Positions 1 through 5,113 of a DNA stretch of 7,173 nucleotides are shown piece after piece. Origin of the DNA: Erysipelotrichaceae bacterium (GTDB taxonomy: Bacteria > Bacillota_I > Bacilli_A > Erysipelotrichales > Erysipelotrichaceae). The notes under the pieces are model-generated. The model had not been told where the DNA came from and ran no database searches. It was given only the letters and a program-made list of their open reading frames with translations. The stretch covers positions 1-7,173 of the forward strand of contig JAHHRC010000067.1 of assembly GCA_020026035.1 (NCBI GenBank). Direction: 5' to 3'. Position 1 is the first letter of the stretch. Each line of letters begins with the position of its first letter. A program made the position numbers and the translations under genes.

Positions 1-470
1 CGAAAGGTAGTAGAACTTCAATCAGTGATTACGCACTTGTACATTCTAATGAAGGAACTTTCATGAATGTAGGTGAAAATAAGCAAAAAGATGCTGAATT
101 TAGAATGAAAGGTGGTGGGCATGGCCAGGCGAATATAGAGCTCTTGAAAAAGTACGGAATCGAATTTAATATAGTAAAGACCTTTCCAAACGGTGTAAGG
201 ATTGGAACTGTAGATAATCATAAAATTCCGTTTAAACGTAAGCACAATGGACAAGTATGGTTTCCGCCGTCTTGGTCAGAAAAAGAAATTAAAAGAGCTG
301 GTAGTCATGTTGCTAGTCTTAAAATAAATAAGAAAATAAGACCAGGTGAGACCATGTATGGTATGTGGAAAGGCGTTAAGGTTGGTGTTAAGAAAGGAAA
401 TAGAGGTATTCCAGATAGTGTATTTCCAAGTTATGATCAACCAACGAAAAAACGAAGGAGGAAGAAATGA
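1..470 (+). CDS. C-terminal part of a polymorphic toxin ending in a bacterial EndoU-type RNase domain (5' end outside window)
   Basis: The reading frame is open from base 3 with no stop, so the ATG at 63 is probably internal and the gene begins upstream. Numbering from that Met, the domain shows the marks of bacterial EndoU toxins: GGGHGQ (His20), PNGVRIG, DNHK (His53), GQVWFPPSW at 63-71, and a late VFPSYDQP at 120-127. In this family two histidines plus later Lys/Thr/Ser/Tyr residues form an RNase A-like active site cleaving RNA, often tRNA. His20 and His53 are my candidates. The protein ends in a very basic tail (KKRRRKK). EndoU domains usually sit at the C-terminus of long secreted or contact-delivered toxins (LXG, WXG, Rhs or wall-anchored types); which carrier applies cannot be seen. 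It overlaps the next gene at ATGA, the usual toxin-immunity arrangement. Family call confident; delivery route unknown. Confidence 0.85.
   Translation, partial: KGSRTSISDYALVHSNEGTFMNVGENKQKDAEFRMKGGGHGQANIELLKKYGIEFNIVKTFPNGVRIGTVDNHKIPFKRKHNGQVWFPPSWSEKEIKRAGSHVASLKINKKIRPGETMYGMWKGVKVGVKKGNRGIPDSVFPSYDQPTKKRRRKK
455..461 (+). promoter_or_regulatory. Ribosome binding site of the candidate immunity gene
   Basis: AAGGAGG lies inside the last codons of the EndoU gene. It is 5 bases before the ATG at 467 and 8 bases before a second in-frame ATG at 470, so either Met could be used. The 470 start has the more usual spacing and differs by only one residue. A strong site here lets the immunity protein be made in excess of, or independently from, the long toxin gene. 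Confidence 0.7.
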
Positions 471-832
471 TGTTTAGTAATGACAAGATGAAACAGTTAT
501 TAGATGAAGCATATCAAGCAGGACTGGATTCTGATTATGCTTTCCTAAATAAGATTGATGAGATAATGGAACTTCTTCAATCAACAGAGGATATTGAGAA
601 TTTTGCAAAGTATATGGAAGATATGACATACAAAGAATATTTTATATTTACAGGCTTTGTGGATGATATTGATGGAAAATATGTCACCAAGAACTTTGTT
701 GAGGCTTTGAAAAACCTATTACAAAAATACCAAGTAGATATCCCTGTTGAAAAAAGAGAATCTGAAATTGAGACTAAGATGCTTCGATATTTCGAAAAAG
801 AGCTTGCCAACAGAGAAAAAGAGAAGAACTAA
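467..832 (+). CDS. Candidate immunity protein for the EndoU toxin
   Basis: A 121-residue soluble protein without signal peptide or membrane segment. It looks largely alpha-helical: long runs of alternating charged and hydrophobic residues, with a central aromatic stretch (YKEYFIFTGFVDDIDG). It is acidic, about 27 Asp/Glu against 17 Lys/Arg by hand count, while the toxin domain upstream is strongly basic. That is common for immunity proteins that plug a nuclease active site. I do not recognise a named immunity family. The role is inferred from position: it starts inside the toxin stop codon (ATGA overlap), behind a strong ribosome site, on the same strand. It would act in the cytoplasm, binding the EndoU domain of self or sibling toxin. 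It could alternatively be a general small protein carried along, but that is less likely. Confidence 0.7.
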   Translation: MMFSNDKMKQLLDEAYQAGLDSDYAFLNKIDEIMELLQSTEDIENFAKYMEDMTYKEYFIFTGFVDDIDGKYVTKNFVEALKNLLQKYQVDIPVEKRESEIETKMLRYFEKELANREKEKN

Positions 833-882
833 ATTATCGTGAAATACTTTCGGAGTGTTTTACGCTAATAACCAAAAAATAG

Positions 883-1209
883 GTGAAAAGTATCGGAAGT
901 TATGTAAATGTTGATACTGCTAGATTAAAGCCGCTTAAGATTGTTTACGATGGTCAAGAGTACGAGCTAATTGTTGAAAAAACAGTAGGTAAGGTAAGTG
1001 GGAAGCTAGTTGATGGAGAAAATGTAGTTACGTTTGTTTATCGATTAGTGAAAAAACCAAGTATTCTTGATGTTGTAAAACCAAAAGAGGTGAAACCGAA
1101 CATTCCTAAAACCGGTGATGCGATTATGGGAAATGCGATAATTGCTTGGGTCGTAAGTGTAGTAAGTGCGATGTTTGGATTTACGAAGCTTAAGGAAGAC
1201 GAAGAATAG
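883..1209 (+). pseudogene. Headless remnant of a MucBP-like, LPXTG-type cell-wall-anchored surface protein
   Basis: The longest readable stretch has 108 codons from a GTG at 883, directly after an in-frame TAG (880-882), with no good ribosome site. Residues 4-56 read like the second half of a MucBP-type repeat: GSYVNVDT, KPLKIVYDGQEYEL, then SGKLVDGENVVTFVYRLV. A Lys/Pro linker, a sorting signal IPKTGD at 74-79 (a variant of LPXTG), a hydrophobic membrane segment at about 80-100, and the tail TKLKEDEE follow. The tail is less basic than usual. There is no signal peptide and the repeat starts mid-domain, so the piece could not be exported or anchored by itself. In the same frame upstream, 832-879 is open but unconvincing. 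I read it as the severed 3' end of a surface-protein gene. A short expressed protein is possible but unlikely. Confidence 0.75.
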
Positions 1210-1223
1210 AATCCTGCGAATTG

Positions 1224-1268
1224 AAGAACCATAGTATCTGTATGTCAGGTACTGTGGTTCTTTTGGTT
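1224..1268 (+). terminator. Strong intrinsic terminator after the surface-protein remnant
   Basis: The arms 1224-1240 and 1246-1262 pair over 17 positions with two G-T wobbles (1232/1254 and 1237/1249) around a 5-base loop. The last arm runs into TTTT at 1261-1264 and a T/G-rich stretch. It sits 15 bases after the stop of the IPKTG fragment and just before the promoter of the ABC operon, so it isolates the toxin/adhesin block from the exporter genes. Confidence 0.8.
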
Positions 1269-1288
1269 GTTGTAAGGTTGTGTATTGT

Positions 1289-1317
1289 TTTACATCTATT
1301 GGTATGTACGGTATTAT
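1289..1317 (+). promoter_or_regulatory. Sigma-A-like promoter for the ABC exporter operon
   Basis: TTTACA at 1289-1294 and TATTAT at 1312-1317 are separated by 17 bases, each 5 of 6 to the consensus boxes. Transcription would begin near 1324, giving a leader of about 50 bases before the permease start at 1373. It lies right behind a strong terminator, which supports a separate transcription unit. Confidence 0.6.
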
Positions 1318-1372
1318 GCGAAGAAGGGAGTGTACAAGATCGAATACGAGTAGATGTTGTTGGAAGAGATTG

Positions 1373-2107
1373 ATGATCATTACATTTTTGAAAAATGAGT
1401 GGAAACGAAGTGTTCAATACAAAGAGAAGATTGTGTTGAACTGGTTTTTTCTATTGCTTGTTGTGTTGCTTGAATATTCGGTGTATTCGGCGTTTGTAAA
1501 ACAAGATGGGATGGAGTTGATGGTATATTTGGTGGTTGCGAATGTGTTGAATCATTGTTTGCTTACGAATACATTGCCGAGGTTTATTCGATCGATGAAG
1601 AAAGGTGAGGTTGCGAAGTATCTGACGTTTCCAAAGTCGATGTGGGAAGTTGTTTGTGTGGAAGACTTTGTGTGTTGTTTGGTGACTCTTGCATTGAATG
1701 CGTGGGTGTTTGTGGTTGTTGTTTGGTGGTTGAAGTGTTCGTTTGTTCGGGTTATTGGGTTTGTTTGTTCGCTTGTTTTGAGTGTTTTGTTGAGTGTGTT
1801 TGTGGGTGAGTGTTTTTATTCACTTGCTTTGCCATTACAGAATCATTCGGCTTCGAAGGCGTTGTTGAATGGTGTGAGTGGGATTTTATCGGGTGGAATG
1901 ATTCCGTTGCGGTATTTGCCGAAGTGGTTTGTGTCTTTTTGTTATGTGACACCGTTTGCGTTTTTAGTAGATGGTCCAATGCGCGTGTTACTAGAAGGTG
2001 ACTTTGTTGTATTGGGATATCAGATTGGTTGGTGTGTTGTACTTGGTTTTGCTTCGTATTGGTTGTTTGCGCATTTGGCGAGTGAGGTAGAGATTTATGG
2101 TGGCTAG
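1373..2107 (+). CDS. ABC-2 family exporter permease, first of two
   Basis: I place the start at the ATG at 1373 (244 residues), preceded by GGAAGAG at 1362-1368. The frame stays open further upstream, but that part (MRRRECTRSN...) is Arg/Cys-rich, lacks a ribosome site, and overlaps the promoter and leader. From 1373 the protein opens with a cytoplasmic TFLKNEWKRSVQYKEK segment and then shows about six hydrophobic segments: near residues 20-40, 47-65, 100-125, 130-155, 160-190 and 215-235. The GMIPLRYLPKWF stretch before a hydrophobic TPF segment is typical of ABC-2 permeases of the PF06182 type. In the inner membrane-facing complex it would pair with the next permease and the ATPase to form an exporter. 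The substrate cannot be told. The gene overlaps the next one by 11 bases, implying translational coupling. Confidence 0.8.
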   Translation: MIITFLKNEWKRSVQYKEKIVLNWFFLLLVVLLEYSVYSAFVKQDGMELMVYLVVANVLNHCLLTNTLPRFIRSMKKGEVAKYLTFPKSMWEVVCVEDFVCCLVTLALNAWVFVVVVWWLKCSFVRVIGFVCSLVLSVLLSVFVGECFYSLALPLQNHSASKALLNGVSGILSGGMIPLRYLPKWFVSFCYVTPFAFLVDGPMRVLLEGDFVVLGYQIGWCVVLGFASYWLFAHLASEVEIYGG

Positions 2108-2864
2108 ATTTTGGAAAGTGTTTCTTTTGTATCGAGCGAGTATTGTCTCACAACTTAGCTATAAGAAGAATTTAATTGTTGAGTTGGTTGTTTGGTTTTT
2201 GTATGCCTTATTGCCGTTGTTTGCGATGGATTTGTTTTTGCATGAGCACGTAGTTAGTGCATCGATGCTTGTTTACTATATGTATGGAATGATACTAGTT
2301 GCGTATAATCTTGCAAGGATGTTTGCAAGGGGGTTAGACCAGTATGAACAATTGTTGTTTACTGGAGCGTTGGATGTGTATTTTACGAGGCCAATGTCGG
2401 TTGTTGTACAAGTGATTGGCTCGGAGTTATTTCTTCGAAGACTATCGGGTATTGTGGTAGGTGTGATTGCGATTTGTAAGAGTTATGCAATGGGGCTAAC
2501 TGTTTCTTGGTGGTTTAGTTTGTATTTGGTTGTTGTGTTAATGGTTGTGTATGTGGGGTTGATGTTAGTGTCGGCTTCGATTTTAACAGTGACACAAGAA
2601 GGTACGATGCTAGCTAGTATCTTAGTGGATTCAAGTGCCCATATTGGTTTTTATCCAACGACTATGGTTGCTCAACCTGCTCGATTTGTATTTATGTATG
2701 TTGTGCCGGTTTATTTTTGTTTGTATGTTCCAGTTGAGATGGCTTTAAGTGGGAAGTATGTGTTGGGATGTTTCATTCCATTTGGTGTTATGTGTGTTGT
2801 GTTGGGTGTTGGGTTGTATGTATTTAATGTGATGTTAAATCAGTACCAAAGTAGTAATGGTTGA
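2097..2864 (+). CDS. ABC-2 family exporter permease, second of two
   Basis: A 255-residue membrane protein beginning at an ATG inside the end of the first permease gene, with GAGG at 2084-2087 as ribosome site. It opens with FWKVFLLYRASIVSQLSYKKN, a short amphipathic lead typical of this permease family, followed by about six hydrophobic segments: near 25-45, 55-75, 110-130, 138-165, 195-215 and 222-245. The middle holds LFTGALDVYFTRPMS, the cytoplasmic loop seen in PF06182/COG3694-like permeases where a stretch of the type 'G.LD..L.RP' is conserved. It also has the family-like pair of segments ending VVPVYFCLYVPVEMALSG. It is the partner half of the exporter channel. Its stop codon overlaps the ATPase start region, so the three genes form one tightly coupled operon. 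The substrate is unknown. Confidence 0.82.
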   Translation: MVARFWKVFLLYRASIVSQLSYKKNLIVELVVWFLYALLPLFAMDLFLHEHVVSASMLVYYMYGMILVAYNLARMFARGLDQYEQLLFTGALDVYFTRPMSVVVQVIGSELFLRRLSGIVVGVIAICKSYAMGLTVSWWFSLYLVVVLMVVYVGLMLVSASILTVTQEGTMLASILVDSSAHIGFYPTTMVAQPARFVFMYVVPVYFCLYVPVEMALSGKYVLGCFIPFGVMCVVLGVGLYVFNVMLNQYQSSNG

Positions 2865-2875
2865 TGGAGGGATGT

Positions 2876-3766
2876 ATGATTCAGGTAGAGAATTTGTCGT
2901 TTCACTATAAAGGTAAGAAGCGTTTGTTTGAAGGTTTGCGAGTGATGTTGCAGGATGGTGATTGTGTTGGCATTGTTGGGAATAATGGAACTGGGAAGTC
3001 GACGCTGATGAAGCTTATGTTGGCTATTTTGAAGCCACAAAGTGGAGATGTGAAGTTTCATGGTAAGAGTGTGAAGTTGCATCGGAAAGCGATTATGAAG
3101 GATGTTGGTGTTGTTTGGGGTCAGCGGAGTTCGTTGTGGTGGGATTTGAGTGTGCAATCAAGTATTGAGCAGTTGTGTAAGATGTATGATGTGGATCCTT
3201 GTGTTATGGAAGAAAACTTAGCGTATTATGGTTCGAAAGTTTCGTTGCAAAGCTTTTGGAAACAGCCTTTACGGAAGGTGAGTTATGGCCAACGTGTACA
3301 AGCGGATTTGATTGCGGTACTCGTAAGAGAGCCGAAGTATTTGTTTTTGGATGAGGCGTTTATTGGGTTAGATTATCATACAAAAGAGATGATGATTTCG
3401 TTGTTGAAAGACTATAAGAAAACGCATCCGGATTGCATCATGGTAGTAACTTCGCATGCGTTTCAAGATTTGACAAGGCTTTGTGATCGGTTGCTTGTTT
3501 TACAAGAGGATGGAACTTGTTTTGAAACGTTGATGAAGGATGTATTGGCGAAGAAGGTTACCGAAGTTGTATTGGAGTTTACGGGTGATGTTGTATTTGA
3601 TGAAGAGGTTTCCGTTGAATGGATCAATGCGAATAAAGTGAAAGTATTGCTAGAAGGTGAAATCAATGGCTTTATGCAAGGAATTGATTGGGATACTGTT
3701 TTATCGATGGAGATACAAGATCGTACTCTTGATTTTGTGATTGCAGAATTGAGTGGTAGGAAGTAG
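2876..3766 (+). CDS. ABC exporter ATP-binding protein, partner of the two upstream permeases
   Basis: I choose the ATG at 2876 (296 residues) because GGAGGG at 2866-2871 sits just before it and the product then begins MIQVENLSFHYKGKK, the normal start of an ABC domain. TTG 2861 and ATG 2864 in the same frame would use no ribosome site. Counting from 2876: Walker A GNNGTGKST at 35-43; a Q-loop region reading VVWGQRSSLWWDLSV, characteristic of the COG4586-like ATPases that go with PF06182 permeases; signature VSYGQR in place of LSGGQ; Walker B YLFLDEAFIGLD with the catalytic Glu; and switch His in VVTSHAFQDL. The last ~90 residues form a C-terminal extension, as in DrrA/NatA-like exporters. It energises export by ATP hydrolysis. 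DEAF instead of the common DEPT is unusual, but the essential residues are present. Confidence 0.88.
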   Translation: MIQVENLSFHYKGKKRLFEGLRVMLQDGDCVGIVGNNGTGKSTLMKLMLAILKPQSGDVKFHGKSVKLHRKAIMKDVGVVWGQRSSLWWDLSVQSSIEQLCKMYDVDPCVMEENLAYYGSKVSLQSFWKQPLRKVSYGQRVQADLIAVLVREPKYLFLDEAFIGLDYHTKEMMISLLKDYKKTHPDCIMVVTSHAFQDLTRLCDRLLVLQEDGTCFETLMKDVLAKKVTEVVLEFTGDVVFDEEVSVEWINANKVKVLLEGEINGFMQGIDWDTVLSMEIQDRTLDFVIAELSGRK

Positions 3767-3796
3767 GCCGTGATTGAGTTGCGGCTTTTTCTTTTT
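3765..3796 (+). terminator. Intrinsic terminator of the ABC exporter operon
   Basis: AGGCCG at 3765-3770 pairs with CGGCTT at 3782-3787 (one G-T wobble), and weak pairs continue inside the loop. A T-rich run (3786-3796, one C) follows. The hairpin begins inside the ATPase stop codon, so the operon ends right after the third gene. Confidence 0.65.
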
Positions 3797-3806
3797 GTAA
3801 GAAATG

Positions 3807-3812
3807 TATAAT
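3807..3812 (+). promoter_or_regulatory. Perfect -10 box upstream of the FUSC-type gene
   Basis: TATAAT at 3807-3812 is an exact -10 hexamer, 38 bases before the start codon at 3850. No good -35 box is present at 16-18 bases upstream, where the T-run of the preceding terminator lies. The promoter is therefore probably weak or activator-assisted. AGGGG at 3840-3844 is the ribosome site. Confidence 0.45.
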
Positions 3813-3849
3813 TGTGGTATGTATATGTCTAAAGAATTGAGGGGAAATT

Positions 3850-4905
3850 ATGAGTTTTTATCAGATTTTGCAGATGGATCCAACGATGATTTATCGTTTG
3901 ATACAAGAAAGTAAAGATATTAAGAGTAAGCGTCGTTTCTTTGTTGGTATGGCTGTTCGGTCGGTATTGATTGTGGCGTTTGCGATTTTGTTTATTGTGG
4001 TGTTGTGTTCGTTTTTTGGAAGTGAGAATAGTGCTCTTGCGGTTGTTTTGTATTGTATGTTGTTATCGGTGCGGTTTGTGGACTTTGGTTATAATGTGAA
4101 GGAGTCATTGGTTTCTTTAGCCGTTATTTTGGTGTTGTTAGTAGGAGCGCCGGTTGTTGCGATGCAGTGTCATTGGGTATTGAGCTTTGTGATTCATGCA
4201 TGTAGTTTCTTTTTGATTTTATTGGCGAGTGCGAATACGCCGGAAATGGGTAATGGGAGTTTGTTTGGATTTGCTTATGTGTTTTTGTGTGGAAATGTTG
4301 TGTATGGAAATAGTTTGATTCAACGGTTTTATATGGCAGGTGTTGGCTTTTTGCTTTTAGGATCTGTATTCTATGCAAAACATAAAGAGAAACATGAATC
4401 AATTCGCTTTGTGGAACATGTACGAAATGTAGATTTAGGGGTGCATAAATACCAATGGATGTTACGATATGCATTGGGATTGAGTGTGTTATTAACAATA
4501 GGGAGCTATTTTGATATTCCTCGCTTTATGTGGGCAGGGTTTGCTTGTTCCTCGTTGTTAGCAGATCACAAAGAAGAGCCAAGGTTAAAGGAACGGTTCT
4601 TTGATCGTTTGCTTGGTGTTTTGTATGGCTGTTGTGTGTTTTATGTGATTTATACGGTATTACCGATGGAATATCATGGCTTGATTGGGCCTATGGGTGG
4701 ATTGTGTTTAGGTTTTTGTAGTCAATACAAGCATAAGACGTTATTGAATTCCTTAGGGGCGTTATTGGTTGCCTCTTCGGTGTATGGAGTTCACCAGGCG
4801 ATTTTCTTACGTGTTGTTGGGACATTTGTTGGGGCAGTATTTGCGTTAGTGTTCTATTGGTTGTTTGATGTATGTTTTGCATATGTTGAGAAAAAAGTTG
4901 CGTAA
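3850..4905 (+). CDS. FUSC-family integral membrane protein, possible exporter of aromatic/amphipathic compounds
   Basis: A 351-residue protein with ATG at 3850 and AGGGG five bases upstream. After a cytoplasmic, basic N-terminus (ESKDIKSKRRFF) come about six membrane segments between residues 35 and 175, then a charged cytoplasmic loop (KHKEKHESIRFVEHVRNVD). A second block of hydrophobic segments lies at roughly 205-345. The second block has the features of the FUSC_2 fold: a WAGFACSSLL segment, then RLKERFFDRLLGVLYG, and near the end LRVVGTFVGAVFALVFYW, the R-x-x-G-T-x-x-G pattern typical of the family. Related proteins (AaeB-like, YccS-like, aromatic acid exporter families) pump aromatic acids or are of unknown role. 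The substrate here cannot be deduced. It is flanked by terminators, so it is a single-gene unit. It follows the ABC exporter and has similar codon style. Confidence 0.72.
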   Translation: MSFYQILQMDPTMIYRLIQESKDIKSKRRFFVGMAVRSVLIVAFAILFIVVLCSFFGSENSALAVVLYCMLLSVRFVDFGYNVKESLVSLAVILVLLVGAPVVAMQCHWVLSFVIHACSFFLILLASANTPEMGNGSLFGFAYVFLCGNVVYGNSLIQRFYMAGVGFLLLGSVFYAKHKEKHESIRFVEHVRNVDLGVHKYQWMLRYALGLSVLLTIGSYFDIPRFMWAGFACSSLLADHKEEPRLKERFFDRLLGVLYGCCVFYVIYTVLPMEYHGLIGPMGGLCLGFCSQYKHKTLLNSLGALLVASSVYGVHQAIFLRVVGTFVGAVFALVFYWLFDVCFAYVEKKVA

Positions 4906-4923
4906 TTTGTTGCGTTTGAAAGG

Positions 4924-4956
4924 AAAGGCTTGCTTTGTAATGAGTGAGCTTTTTTG
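4924..4956 (+). terminator. Intrinsic terminator after the FUSC-type gene
   Basis: Arms 4924-4934 and 4943-4953 pair over 11 positions, three of them G-T wobbles, around an 8-base loop. The right arm merges into a run of six Ts at 4950-4955 followed by GTTTATTTT. It lies 18 bases after the stop codon. Confidence 0.7.
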
Positions 4957-4974
4957 TTTATTTTGATTATGTTC

Positions 4975-5002
4975 TTGACAGGTTGGTTAGATTCATTATA
5001 AT
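4975..5002 (+). promoter_or_regulatory. Near-consensus sigma-A promoter for the surface-protein gene
   Basis: TTGACA at 4975-4980 and TATAAT at 4997-5002 match both consensus hexamers exactly, with 16 bases between them. Transcription should start around 5009. This is the strongest promoter in the window and drives only the large secreted-protein gene, behind a leader of about 105 bases. Confidence 0.85.
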
Positions 5003-5006
5003 CACA

Positions 5007-5022
5007 GTTAGTCATGACTTAC
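5007..5022 (+). promoter_or_regulatory. Palindrome at the transcription start, possible operator
   Basis: AGTCATGACT at 5010-5019 is a perfect 10-base palindrome. The next position on each side mismatches and the two beyond pair again (GT/AC), giving a 16-base near-symmetric site. It lies at the expected transcription start, where a bound repressor would block initiation. The regulator is unknown and the call rests on symmetry and position only. Confidence 0.4.
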
Positions 5023-5033
5023 TTTAAGGAAGG

Positions 5034-5058
5034 ATTGTTTGTTTCAAACAATTGTTTT
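5034..5058 (+). repeat. Overlapping inverted repeats in the leader (ATTGTTT half-sites)
   Basis: ATTGTTTG at 5034-5041 is inverted as CAAACAAT at 5045-5052 across a 3-base spacer. The second arm then continues into another copy, so AAACAATTGTTT at 5046-5057 is itself a perfect 12-base palindrome. The result is three half-sites, forward, reverse, forward, within 25 bases. It may be a tandem operator for a DNA-binding protein, or an mRNA hairpin in the leader about 55 bases before the start codon. A short U-rich stretch follows the hairpin, but it is too weak and AT-rich to call a terminator. Confidence 0.5.
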
Positions 5059-5113
5059 CAGTGTACATAATTGAAATTAGAATAGCGTTTTATGGAAGCG
5101 CGAAGGGGAATTT

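Noticed and set aside
18..254. Minus-strand frame of 78 codons under the EndoU domain
   Set aside because: It lies opposite a clearly conserved toxin domain and shows no recognisable protein features.
1280..1372. Upstream extension of the first permease to a start near 1280
   Set aside because: It would overlap the likely promoter (1289-1317), adds an Arg/Cys-rich stretch unlike this family, and has no ribosome site. The ATG at 1373 does have one.
1354..1398. Tiny leader reading frame of 14 codons in the ABC operon leader, overlapping the permease start
   Set aside because: No ribosome site before its ATG, and no run of regulatory codons or alternative hairpins to suggest attenuation.
1045..1417. 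Several overlapping minus-strand frames across the surface-protein remnant and ABC leader
   Set aside because: They run through the terminator hairpin and promoter, read as low-complexity antisense of real coding, and have no start signals.
5034..5058. Leader hairpin as a transcription attenuator or riboswitch
   Set aside because: The stem is only 8 AT-rich base pairs, the following U-run is interrupted, and no aptamer-like conserved structure or anti-terminator is visible. It is kept as an inverted repeat of unknown role.
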